From VXYL01 sp965243175 (GTDB lineage Bacteria; Pseudomonadota; Gammaproteobacteria; Pseudomonadales; Azotimanducaceae): a stretch of 64,000 bases of DNA. The stretch is taken from the NCBI GenBank assembly GCA_965243175.1, contig OZ251532.1, forward strand, positions 3,906,001-3,970,000, given 5' to 3'. Under the pieces are notes generated by a model, which made no database searches, was not told the origin of the DNA, and was given only the letters and a program-made list of their open reading frames with translations. Of the stretch, positions 56,629 to 64,000 are shown one piece after another. The translations under genes and the position numbers were made by a program. Within the stretch, counting starts at the first letter, position 1. The number at the start of each line of letters is the position of its first letter.

Positions 56629-57834
56629 ATGGCCGGGCCGCTTGATGGCGTGCGGATCGTCGACTTCACCACCATGATCGCCGGGCCCTACGGCACCATG
56701 GTCCTCGCCGACCAAGGCGCCGACGTGGTGAAGGTGGAAGCGCCGCTGCGCAGCGACCACGTGCGCCGCGCCGGCTACGGGCAGCGCCACTTCTCGGCGG
56801 CGTTCGTGAACAACAACCGCAACAAGCGCTCCATCTCCGTGGACGCGAAGTCGCCCGCCGGCCGGCAGGTGATCCTCGACCTCGCGCGCACCGCGGACGT
56901 CTTCGTGCAGAACTTCCGCCCCGGCGTGATGGCGCGACTCGGCATCGACTACGACGACTTGAAGGCCGTCAAGCCGGACATCATCTACGTCTCCATGAGC
57001 GGCTGGGGCGAACGCGGCCCGTTCGCCCACAAGCCCGTCTACGATCCCATCATCCAGGCGCTCTCCGGCCTCGCCAGCGTTCAGGCAGGTTCCGACACGG
57101 CGCGGCCGAGGCTGATCCGCACGATCCTGCCGGACAAGCTCACCGGCATCACCGCCGCGCAAGCGGTCTCGGCGGCGCTCTTCGCGCGCGAACGCACCGG
57201 CGAAGGCCAGCACGTCCGGCTGTCGATGCTCGACGCCATTGTCGCCTTCATGTGGTCGTCCGACATGGGCAGCCAAACCTTCGTCGGCAAGGAAACGGAC
57301 ATCGCCGCCGCGGCCACCTTCATCGATCTCGTCTACGAAACGGCCGACGGCTACATCAGCGTCTCGGTGATGAGCAACGACCAATGGCGCGGCCTCTGCC
57401 ACGCCGTCGGCCACCCCGAGTGGCTCGAAGACGAACGCTTCAAGACCCCGGCGGGGCGCGACCGCAACGCCAACGAGCGGCTGGAAATGACGCAGCAGGC
57501 GCTGCTCGCCAAGACCGCCGACGAATGGCTCTCGCTGCTGGAAGACGCCGGCGTGCCCTGCGCTCCAGTGCTGACACGAAGCCAGATGGTGAAGCACCCG
57601 CAAGTGGAAGCGAGCGGCATCGTCGTCGAAGTGGAGCACCCCCACGCTGGCGCATTGCGCCAAGCCCGCAACGCCGCCCGCTTCGAGGCCACCGAGACCG
57701 AGATGCGCCACGGTGCCCCGCACCTCGGCGAGCACACGATGGAACTGCTCGCCGAACTCGGCTACGACGCCGAACGGCGCGCCGAGTTGCAGCGCGACGG
57801 CGTGGTGAGCGCCGCGAACGAAGGCGCGGCGTAG
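56629..57834 (+). CDS. CaiB/BaiF-family CoA-transferase (class III)
   Basis: The 401-residue protein matches family III CoA-transferases: MAGPLDGVRIVDFTTMIAGP at the N terminus, VVKVEAP, NRNKRSISVDAKSPAGRQ, VFVQNFRPGVMARLGIDYDD and YVSMSGWGERGPFAHKPVYD; the catalytic Asp should be in the last (VYDPIIQALSG). It moves CoA between carboxylic acids, of unknown identity here. The stop is 14 bp from the following retropepsin-like gene. Confidence 0.92.
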   Translation: MAGPLDGVRIVDFTTMIAGPYGTMVLADQGADVVKVEAPLRSDHVRRAGYGQRHFSAAFVNNNRNKRSISVDAKSPAGRQVILDLARTADVFVQNFRPGVMARLGIDYDDLKAVKPDIIYVSMSGWGERGPFAHKPVYDPIIQALSGLASVQAGSDTARPRLIRTILPDKLTGITAAQAVSAALFARERTGEGQHVRLSMLDAIVAFMWSSDMGSQTFVGKETDIAAAATFIDLVYETADGYISVSVMSNDQWRGLCHAVGHPEWLEDERFKTPAGRDRNANERLEMTQQALLAKTADEWLSLLEDAGVPCAPVLTRSQMVKHPQVEASGIVVEVEHPHAGALRQARNAARFEATETEMRHGAPHLGEHTMELLAELGYDAERRAELQRDGVVSAANEGAA

Positions 57835-57848
57835 CCGAAGGAATCCGC

Positions 57849-58262
57849 ATGGGGCCGATTCACACGGAAGTCCATCTGTCCAACCCAAGGAACAGCGACC
57901 TCGCGCCGCTGACCGTCAAGGCATTGGTGGACACGGGCGCCGTGAATCTCTGCGTTCCCGAGCATGTCGCGGTGCAGCTGGAGTTGGCCGAACTGGAACG
58001 TCGCGAGGTGACGACAGCCGCCGGCAGACACTCGCTCGTACCCTACGTGGGCCCGGTGCAGGTGACCTTCGGCAATCGCTCCTGCTTCACAGGCGCGTTC
58101 GTGCTGGGGGATGCCGTGCTGCTGGGTTCCATTCCCTTGGAGGACATGGACCTGGTGGTGAACCCGCGTTTGGAGCAAGTGACCGTCAACCCCGAGAGCC
58201 CCAACATCCCTTCCGTGCTTGTGAAGGCCGCGCTTGGTCTCACGGGCTGTGGGCGGCCCTGA
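57849..58262 (+). CDS. Retropepsin-like aspartyl protease domain protein (clan AA), copy 2
   Basis: The 137-residue protein has KALVDTGAVNLCVPEHVAVQ (DTGA catalytic triad) and VLLGSIPLEDMDLVVNP, matching the LLG...L pattern of retropepsin-like proteins that accompanies the first active-site loop. It lies 14 bp after the CoA-transferase gene. Compared with the protein at 50871, only the motifs match, so the two are separate family members. No signal peptide is seen. Confidence 0.78.
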   Translation: MGPIHTEVHLSNPRNSDLAPLTVKALVDTGAVNLCVPEHVAVQLELAELERREVTTAAGRHSLVPYVGPVQVTFGNRSCFTGAFVLGDAVLLGSIPLEDMDLVVNPRLEQVTVNPESPNIPSVLVKAALGLTGCGRP

Positions 58263-59930
58263 TCAAGGCAGCCGCGCCGCATCGATCTCGGAGTAAGTCA
58301 GCACCCCAGCCGACGCAGTGGCGATTGCCTGGGTGAGGCGCTCGGAAGGGACGGCGAGTTGGTTCACTCCGGCGAACATTCGCCAAGGGCCGATCGTGCG
58401 CGAGTAGTCCGGCGTTTCCACGATGCGCAGTGCGCCGGATTGGTCCGTGTCGCGAGCACACTGCAACGCCTCGCGAGCTGCGGCCAGTAGGCGCGGGGCT
58501 GCTGCTCGATGTGGGGGATGGATGTAGGCTTCGATCTCCGCGCCGCCGCATGGCGTTCGGGCGACCTCGTAGCGCCCCGAGTGGATGCTGGCTGCCAGCG
58601 GGACGGGGTGCTGCGTGCTGTATTGGAAGTAGCGGCGGCCCTCCTGCTTCCAGGTTCGAGTCAACTGGCCGGGGGCGACCGCCACTTGGTCGAGCGTGGT
58701 GCCGATGCGGATGTGCAGGAGGGCCGCGTCGGTGGGCTCGCGTTCCCCAAGCAGGGGCACGAGGTCGGCGATGCGCAGGGACGTGCCGTTGGCGTACAGC
58801 TCGTGTTCGCGGTTCAAGTTCGGCAGAGGCGGTGCTGGCCAATGGGCGCTGAAGTCGAAGCGCAAGGTTTCCTTGGGTTCGAGCGGGCGGTTGAGGCGGT
58901 AGCGTCGCCAGTTCGGGCCGCTCTCCAGCAAGTCGCCCGTGAGCGACAGGTCGGTGAACACGAGCGGGGGCGGCGGTGCCAAGAGGACGTTCGGGATGGG
59001 GGCGGCATGGCGGTTGACGACCACGGCGCTGCCGGCGATCGTCAAGTCGAGGTCGGCGGGGAAGACGTCCACGGTCAGGTCGAGGCGGGAGTAGGTTGGC
59101 ACTGGATCGTCGCCGCGGATTTCGTCGATGCTTGGCGGCGCGTTGTGGAGCGTCCATGTGGCGATGCCTACGACGGCGACGGTCGCCGCCCAAGCGACTG
59201 CCCTCGCCTGGGGCGAGAAGCGATGCCGCAGGGACGTTCGCGGTACCGCGACCAAGTGCGCGGCCACCAGCAGCAGTGCGCAGATCGCCGTCCAATGGAG
59301 ACCGGCGACAAGCTGCCACGTTTGCGCCTGACCGTAGCCGTTCATGTCCGACCAGACGAGAACCGGGGCGCCGAAGCGCAGCAAGGGATGCGCGAACGCC
59401 AAGTTCGAGATCGCGTAGAGCGCGATCGTCGCAGCTCCCCCCAGCCAACGGTTCCCTGTCGCAGCCTGCAGAAACACGGCCAGCGCGGCAAGGTGCAGCG
59501 TGTTCCAGCCGAGGTTGACGTAGAGGCCAACGGCGAAGCGCGCAAGCTCCGGTGCCTGTCCGTTCAGCAACTGCCAAGCCATCGCCGCCAGCCCCGCCAC
59601 CGACCAGAAGGCCATGCCGAGGAGCGCCAAGGCGACGAACCGAGCGGCGACGCGATGCCCGGAACGGACTGGTCTCAGGAGGGCGCTGCCGACGATGATC
59701 GCGAGGCCCGCAAACAAGCCGAAGTAGACTTCCACCGCCTCCAACGCGAAGCGCGTCGTTGGTGCCGGCACATTCCCCAGCACGAGTCCGACGCCCAAAG
59801 CGCAGAGGCCGAGGGCGAGCAACCCGAGGCTGGCCGGATGGCCCGCGAGCCTGCGGAAGTCCAGCCACGCGCGGCATCCAAGCCGCGCTGCGACCGTGCG
59901 AGCAATAGGCGTCGACAGAGAGTTCGCCAT
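58263..59930 (-). CDS. Membrane protein related to ABC-2 permease/M1-aminopeptidase fusions, peptidase part absent
   Basis: The 555-residue protein has about six or seven N-terminal hydrophobic segments (to about residue 270). The soluble C-terminal part, YSRLDLTVDVFPADLDLTIA then RRYRLNRPLEPKETLRFDF, resembles the beta-sandwich N-terminal domain of M1 aminopeptidases. Proteins combining an ABC-2 permease with an M1 peptidase are known. Here no HExxH zinc site is present and the sequence ends in EIDAARLP soon after. It may be a shortened, non-peptidase relative. It is convergent with the retropepsin-like gene (stops adjacent). Confidence 0.5.
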   Translation of the reverse strand: MANSLSTPIARTVAARLGCRAWLDFRRLAGHPASLGLLALGLCALGVGLVLGNVPAPTTRFALEAVEVYFGLFAGLAIIVGSALLRPVRSGHRVAARFVALALLGMAFWSVAGLAAMAWQLLNGQAPELARFAVGLYVNLGWNTLHLAALAVFLQAATGNRWLGGAATIALYAISNLAFAHPLLRFGAPVLVWSDMNGYGQAQTWQLVAGLHWTAICALLLVAAHLVAVPRTSLRHRFSPQARAVAWAATVAVVGIATWTLHNAPPSIDEIRGDDPVPTYSRLDLTVDVFPADLDLTIAGSAVVVNRHAAPIPNVLLAPPPPLVFTDLSLTGDLLESGPNWRRYRLNRPLEPKETLRFDFSAHWPAPPLPNLNREHELYANGTSLRIADLVPLLGEREPTDAALLHIRIGTTLDQVAVAPGQLTRTWKQEGRRYFQYSTQHPVPLAASIHSGRYEVARTPCGGAEIEAYIHPPHRAAAPRLLAAAREALQCARDTDQSGALRIVETPDYSRTIGPWRMFAGVNQLAVPSERLTQAIATASAGVLTYSEIDAARLP

Positions 59931-59940
59931 GTCCGACAGC

Positions 59941-59946
59941 TATAAT
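59941..59946 (+). promoter_or_regulatory. Possible -10 element for the HiPIP gene
   Basis: TATAAT is a perfect -10 hexamer 39 bp before the HiPIP ATG, in the divergent gap. No convincing -35 is found at 16-18 bp, so an activator may be needed, or the match is by chance. Confidence 0.35.
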
Positions 59947-59984
59947 GGAGTCTTTAGCGCCTTGCGGCAGTGAAGGGAGGAACG

Positions 59985-60296
59985 ATGAACCGCAGACAGA
60001 TCATGGCCGGCGCCGCGACAATTCCCGTGCTCGCCGTTGGCAGCAAGCGGATCTTCGCCGCGGACGCGCTACCGAAAGTGGAAGAAAGCAACCCGACGGC
60101 AAAGGCGCTCGCCTACGTCCACGATGCCGCGGCAAGCCCGAAGCGTACGAGCGACGCGCAGCAGACGCAATTCTGCGACAACTGCCTGCACTACGTCGCA
60201 AGCGCCGAGGACGGCTGGGGCACCTGCGCCGTCATCCCGGGCCATCTGGTCGCGGCCAAGGGCTGGTGCATGGTCTGGGTCGCCAAGCCGGCGTAG
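59985..60296 (+). CDS. High-potential iron-sulfur protein (HiPIP)
   Basis: The 103-residue periplasmic electron carrier has an N-terminal Tat-like signal (MNRRQIMAGAATIPVLAVG, twin-Arg followed by hydrophobic stretch). The four cluster-binding cysteines follow the HiPIP spacing: FCDNCLHYV, GTCAV, GWCMVWV. It carries one [4Fe-4S] cluster at high potential and can donate electrons to terminal oxidases. It sits beside the caa3 oxidase operon in convergent orientation, suggesting it is a donor for that oxidase. GGGAGG precedes the ATG. Confidence 0.92.
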   Translation: MNRRQIMAGAATIPVLAVGSKRIFAADALPKVEESNPTAKALAYVHDAAASPKRTSDAQQTQFCDNCLHYVASAEDGWGTCAVIPGHLVAAKGWCMVWVAKPA

Positions 60297-60320
60297 AACT
60301 GCCGAGTCCCTCCCCTATAC

Positions 60321-60343
60321 GCCCGCTCCGCTGCGGAGCGGGC
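60321..60343. terminator. Hairpin terminator between HiPIP and oxidase operon
   Basis: GCCCGCTCCG, CTG loop, CGGAGCGGGC is a perfect 10-bp stem. It lies 25 bp after the HiPIP stop and 22 bp after the end of coxD on the other strand, so it can serve both convergent transcripts. No long U-tract is seen. Confidence 0.65.
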
Positions 60344-60364
60344 TGTACGCCGTGCGTCGGCCTG

Positions 60365-60721
60365 CTAATGCGGAACGTCGCTCGGCCCGATGCGTACTGG
60401 GAAGGGATCCGCGCCGAAATGCACTATGCGGGTGAGCCAAGTGTATTCCGCCTCCACCGCCATCAGCCACATCAGCACCAGAAGCGCTCCGGGGGGCAGC
60501 AGCAAGGCGTAGATCAGCGCCCAGCGCTCCCACTTCAGATGCATGAAGATGGCCACGATGTACGCAGCCTTCACCAGCATGAAGATGAGGATCAGCGACC
60601 AGCGCACGTAGCCGGCCTGCATGAAGTCCGTCGCGTAGGAGCCGGCGCTCACCACGAACAACAGTCCCCAAATCCAGAAATACAGCGACAGCGGATGTTG
60701 CTGGCCTACTTCCGAGGACAC
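60365..60721 (-). CDS. Cytochrome c oxidase subunit IV (caa3-type)
   Basis: The 118-residue protein has three hydrophobic helices (LYFWIWGLLFVVSAGSY, LILIFMLVKAAYIVAIFMHL, ALLLPPGALLVLMWLMAVEA) in the arrangement of prokaryotic COX4-like subunits (CtaF/CoxD). These stabilise subunits I-III. It is last in the leftward operon coxB-ctaD-coxC-this gene. Confidence 0.88.
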   Translation of the reverse strand: MSSEVGQQHPLSLYFWIWGLLFVVSAGSYATDFMQAGYVRWSLILIFMLVKAAYIVAIFMHLKWERWALIYALLLPPGALLVLMWLMAVEAEYTWLTRIVHFGADPFPVRIGPSDVPH

Positions 60722-60758
60722 GCACTCACTCCCTTGGTTGGTCGCGGCCGCCCGTGGG

Positions 60759-61421
60759 TCACCACAGGTAGAAGAACGCGAAGATGAACACCCACACCAG
60801 GTCCACGAAGTGCCAGTACAGGCCGGCGATCTCGACGATCTCGTAGTTGGTGTGGTCGTACTTTCCCTTCTGCACCCGCCGCGCGATCACCAGCAGATAG
60901 GCGACGCCAGCGGAAACGTGCAAGCCGTGGAAGCCCGTGATCATGAAGAAGCAGGCGCCGAACTGCTCAGCGCCCCAAGGGTTCTCCCAAGGCCGCACGC
61001 CTTCCGAAATCAGCTTGTACCACTCGAACATCTGCATGAAGACGAACACCGCGCCGAAGAACGCGGTGGCGTAGATGAATCGCACCGCCTTCTTCTTCTC
61101 TCGCCGGTAGCCATAGTTCACCGCCAGCGCCATCGTGCCGCTGGAGGTGATGAGGTCGAACGTCATGATGGCGATCAGCAGCAGCGGCACGGACTGCCAG
61201 TGCAGGAACGACAGCGAGAACACGTCCGAAGCGTTCGGCCACGGCTCGGCGGTGGTCATCCGCACGGTCATGTAGCTGATCAAGAAGCACGAGAAGATGA
61301 ACGTGTCCGAGAGCAGGAAGATCCACATCATCGCCTTCCCCCAGGGCACGCCCTTGAAGGTGGTGATGTCGGAGCCCCAGTCCTGGAAGAGCGTCGCGTG
61401 GCCTGCCGCCGCTTGCGCCAT
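60759..61421 (-). CDS. ctaE: Cytochrome c oxidase subunit III
   Basis: The 220-residue protein has about five to seven hydrophobic segments, and ends with FFMITGFHGLHVSAGVAYLL and GLYWHFVDLVWVFIFAFFYLW, the CoxC signature with conserved His and Glu. It belongs to the heme-copper oxidase complex. It is shorter than mitochondrial-type subunit III. Start at MAQAAAGHATLF, 50 bp after ctaD. A ctaG (Cu assembly) gene, common between subunits I and III, is absent here. Confidence 0.93.
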   Translation of the reverse strand: MAQAAAGHATLFQDWGSDITTFKGVPWGKAMMWIFLLSDTFIFSCFLISYMTVRMTTAEPWPNASDVFSLSFLHWQSVPLLLIAIMTFDLITSSGTMALAVNYGYRREKKKAVRFIYATAFFGAVFVFMQMFEWYKLISEGVRPWENPWGAEQFGACFFMITGFHGLHVSAGVAYLLVIARRVQKGKYDHTNYEIVEIAGLYWHFVDLVWVFIFAFFYLW

Positions 61422-61471
61422 CGTCGATGAAATCCTTGTTGTTGCTTGTTGCGGTGTCGCCGTCGGCCCGA

Positions 61472-63229
61472 TCACGCCTTTGGCGGCACGTCCTGCGGGA
61501 TGTAGTCCTTCTCTTCGCCCGGCACCGCGAAGTCGTAGGCCCAGCGATGCACGGTCGGCAGTTCGTCGCCCCAGTTGCCATGCACCGGCGGGGTCTGCGG
61601 CGTGCGCCATTCGAGGGAGTTGGCCTCCCACGGGTTGTCGCCCGAGGGGCGCCCGCGCTTATAGCTCACCACCAGGTTGTAGACGAACAGCAGCTGCGCG
61701 GCGCCGACGATGAAGGCGGCGACCGAAATGCCCATGTTCAGGTACTCGGCGCTCGCCGGGTAGAACGCCGACTCGCCGAGGGGTTCGTTATGGTAGTAGC
61801 GGCGCGGCACGCCGACGAAGCCCAGATAGTGCATCGGGAAGTAGATGGCGTAGGTGCCGAGGAAGGTGATCCAGAAGTGCGCCTTGCCGATGGTGTCGTT
61901 CAGCATCCGCCCGGTGATCTTCGGATACCAGTGGTAGATGCCGCCGAAGATGACGAGGATCGGCGCCACGCCCATCACCATGTGGAAGTGGGCGACCACG
62001 AAGTAGGTGTCCGAGAGCGGCACGTCGACGATCACGTTGCCGAGGAACAGCCCGGTCAGGCCGCCCACCACGAAGGTGAGGACGAACGCGATTGCGAACA
62101 GCATCGGCACGGTGAAGCGGATGTTGGCGCGCCACAGGGTGAGCGCCCAGTTGTAGACCTTGATGGCGGTCGGCACCGCGATGATGAGCGTGGTGGTGGC
62201 GAAGAAGAAGCCGAAGTACGGGTGCATCCCGGCGACGTACATGTGGTGCGCCCAGACGATGAACGAGAGCGCGCCGATGGCGACGATGGCCCAGACCATC
62301 ATCCGGTAGCCGAAGATGTTCTTGCGGGCGTGGACGGAGATGAGGTCCGAGACCACCCCGAACGCCGGCAGCGCCACGATGTAGACCTCCGGGTGCCCGA
62401 AGAACCAGAACAGGTGCTGGAACAGCAGCGGGCTGCCGCCTTCGTAGTTCTGCGGGTTGCCGCCTTCCAAGGAGGAGTGGATGGCCGGCATGAAGAAGCT
62501 GGTGCCGATGAGGTTGTCCAGCATCATCATGATGGCGCTCACGAACAGCGCCGGAAACGCCAGCAGGCCTAGCACGGTGGCTGCGAAGATGCCCCAGATG
62601 GAAAGCGGCATGCGCATCAGCGTCATGCCCCGGGTGCGCGCCTGCAGGATGGTGGTGATGTAGTTCAGCCCGCCCATCGTGAAGGCGACGATGAACACCG
62701 CCAGCGACACCAGCATGGTGATGATGCCCCAGTCCGCGCCGGGGGTGCCGGTGAGAATCGCCTGCGGTGGATAGAGCGTCCACCCCGCTCCGGTGGGAGT
62801 CACCGGGATGCCTGGTATGTAGGGGATCAGCAGGATCACCACCGACAGCAGGTAGACGTGGTAGCTGATCATGTTGACGAACGGGAACACCATGTCCCGC
62901 GCGCCGAGCATCAATGGAATCAGATAGTTGCCGAAGCTGCCCAGCAGGAACGCCGTGAGCAGGTAGATCACCATGATCATGCCGTGCATGGTGATGGACT
63001 GGTAGTAGAGCTGCGGCGTGATCCAGTCCGAGAGGATCGTGTCCGGGAAGCCGATCTGCATGCGCATGATCTGCGAGAGGATCAGCGCCACGAGGCCCAC
63101 CGCCATGGCCGTGATGCCGTACTGCACGGCGATCACCTTGTGATCCTGGCTGTACCAGTACTTCGTGACCCAGCTGTGCGGGTCGTGAAGCGGCATCGCC
63201 TCCTGATAGGGTATTTCCGCCTGTGCCAC
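61472..63229 (-). CDS. ctaD: Cytochrome c oxidase subunit I (heme-copper, A-type)
   Basis: The 585-residue protein has 12 hydrophobic helices and the metal ligands of heme-copper oxidases: heme-a His in MHGMIMV, the HPEVY motif in FWFFGHPEVYIVALP (CuB His and cross-linked Tyr), VWAHHMYVAG (CuB His pair) and HFHMVMG (heme a3 and a ligands). The E-x-Tyr of the K channel and the Asn/Asp D-channel entry appear present by position. It reduces O2 and pumps protons. It follows coxB in the operon after about 160 bp. Confidence 0.96.
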   Translation of the reverse strand: MAQAEIPYQEAMPLHDPHSWVTKYWYSQDHKVIAVQYGITAMAVGLVALILSQIMRMQIGFPDTILSDWITPQLYYQSITMHGMIMVIYLLTAFLLGSFGNYLIPLMLGARDMVFPFVNMISYHVYLLSVVILLIPYIPGIPVTPTGAGWTLYPPQAILTGTPGADWGIITMLVSLAVFIVAFTMGGLNYITTILQARTRGMTLMRMPLSIWGIFAATVLGLLAFPALFVSAIMMMLDNLIGTSFFMPAIHSSLEGGNPQNYEGGSPLLFQHLFWFFGHPEVYIVALPAFGVVSDLISVHARKNIFGYRMMVWAIVAIGALSFIVWAHHMYVAGMHPYFGFFFATTTLIIAVPTAIKVYNWALTLWRANIRFTVPMLFAIAFVLTFVVGGLTGLFLGNVIVDVPLSDTYFVVAHFHMVMGVAPILVIFGGIYHWYPKITGRMLNDTIGKAHFWITFLGTYAIYFPMHYLGFVGVPRRYYHNEPLGESAFYPASAEYLNMGISVAAFIVGAAQLLFVYNLVVSYKRGRPSGDNPWEANSLEWRTPQTPPVHGNWGDELPTVHRWAYDFAVPGEEKDYIPQDVPPKA

Positions 63230-63388
63230 TAGGAACTCCCGTTAGCGCCGGCCGCCTTTGGCGGGCAGCCGCAAGTTTACGCCATCAAGCCGCATCCGAC
63301 TCAACTCTTTTCACCCCACTTCCCACCACTCTCCGACCACTTCTTCCCAACCACTTCGCCCACTACGCGCCGTCTCGGCCAAGGGCGC

Positions 63389-64000
63389 TCACAGCGCCGT
63401 CGTCTCTTCCGGCGCGGCTTCCTCGCTCGCCGACTCTTCGCGCAGGAACGCGATCAGCGCCTCCATGTCCTCCTCGGAGATCATGGATTCGTCGTAGGGG
63501 ATCATCACCGGCGCGAAGCCATCGACCAGCTTCACGGCCGGCTCGCGGATGGATTCGACGATGTAGCTCTCGTCCACCGTGGCCGTGGTGCCGTCGGTGA
63601 ACGTCTGCTCCGTGCCCCATAGGCCCTGCCAGGTCGGCCCCACCACCTGGCTGCCGTCGAGCGAGTGGCAGGCGAAGCAGCCGGTGCTCTCCGCCACTTC
63701 GCGGCCTTGCCGAGCAAGCGCGCTGTACGCCTTCGGCGTGATGCCGGCCTGCATCTGCTCCCACGTCGGCTGCGAAGCGAGCCAGGCGTCGAAGTCTTCG
63801 CGGGTGTCGATCTGCACCCAGCCGCGCATCGTGTAGTGGCCCCAGCCGCAAAGCTCGGCGCAGAGGATTTCGTACTTGCCCTCTTTCGTCGGCTCGAACC
63901 AGAAGTAGGTGATCATGCCGGGCACGCTGTCCATCTTGGCGCGGAACTCCGGCACGAAGAAGTCGTGCAGCACGTCGTTGGAGCGCAGCAGCGCCTTGTA
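63389..64000 (-). CDS. ctaC: Cytochrome c oxidase subunit II with fused cytochrome c domain (caa3 type), 5' truncated
   Basis: The visible 203 residues carry the CuA site ILCAELCGWGHYTMRG (two Cys, Glu, His; Met not in the visible part) and the segment VLHDFFVPEFRAKMD. The C-terminal cytochrome c domain shows STGCFACHSLDG (CxxCH heme c). This makes the complex a caa3 oxidase that takes electrons directly into subunit II. The N terminus with its membrane helices is beyond the right edge. The Glu/Ala-rich tail is likely disordered. Confidence 0.94.
   Translation of the reverse strand, partial: YKALLRSNDVLHDFFVPEFRAKMDSVPGMITYFWFEPTKEGKYEILCAELCGWGHYTMRGWVQIDTREDFDAWLASQPTWEQMQAGITPKAYSALARQGREVAESTGCFACHSLDGSQVVGPTWQGLWGTEQTFTDGTTATVDESYIVESIREPAVKLVDGFAPVMIPYDESMISEEDMEALIAFLREESASEEAAPEETTAL

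Noticed and set aside
1..64000. tRNA or rRNA genes
   Set aside because: I saw none by eye; a covariance-model scan (for example tRNAscan-SE) would be needed to exclude a tRNA in the intergenic gaps.

Overview
The window is 64 kb of GC-rich chromosome with tightly packed, often overlapping genes. Gene order points to a gammaproteobacterium. The block ftsK-lolA-rarA-crcB-serS-cysG next to tusC-tusB-tusE, and the pair murJ-ribF-lspA, are arrangements I know from Pseudomonas-like Gammaproteobacteria. Lineage is otherwise open. A TonB receptor, acyl-CoA and CoA-transferase genes, isocitrate lyase and a caa3-type oxidase fit an aerobic heterotroph. Two-subunit-type glycyl-tRNA synthetase is replaced here by the single-chain alpha2 type, which is unusual for the group.

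Layout. 1-1137: right end of an ISKra4-family insertion sequence. 1.2-3.8 kb: glyQS, a GcvR-like ACT protein and cysC (PAPS synthesis). 3.8-6.5 kb: two toxin-antitoxin modules (HipBA and DUF433/DUF5615), each next to a copy of the same 57-bp palindrome. 6.6-18.8 kb: a surface-glycan locus. Its leftward operon encodes a 1415-residue sulfotransferase/coiled-coil/GT2/GT4 protein, a second sulfotransferase, a Wzm-type permease, and a Wzt-type ATPase fused to a sulfotransferase-like domain. A rightward membrane glycosyltransferase-like gene and a GT2 gene lie beyond a 175-bp MITE-like element and a complete ISKra4-family IS. 18.8-28 kb: membrane protein, small hypotheticals, acyl-CoA dehydrogenase, solo HicB, enoyl-CoA hydratase, DUF169 protein, TonB receptor, TPR protein, tusD.

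28-37.5 kb looks like an accessory segment that separates tusD from tusCBE. It holds an SDR, a periplasmic amidohydrolase, Uma2 and ankyrin proteins, and a three-gene AAA ATPase-McrB-McrC restriction operon. 37.5-46.8 kb is the conserved housekeeping block. 47-48.8 kb holds a HEPN-type gene pair, a palindromic dispersed repeat and a TPR protein. 48.9-60 kb carries metabolic genes, lspA/ribF/murJ, aceA, a CaiB-type CoA-transferase, two retropepsin-like proteins and a membrane protein. 60-64 kb is a HiPIP gene and a caa3 cytochrome oxidase operon running off the right edge.

The most distinctive proposal is a dedicated system for making, sulfating and exporting a surface polysaccharide. It has three sulfotransferase-type modules, one of them built into the ABC exporter ATPase where other Wzt proteins carry a glycan-recognition domain, with APS kinase nearby to supply the sulfate donor. 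Second are the accessory AAA gene in the McrBC operon and the shared operator of the two toxin-antitoxin modules. All functions are read from sequence only.
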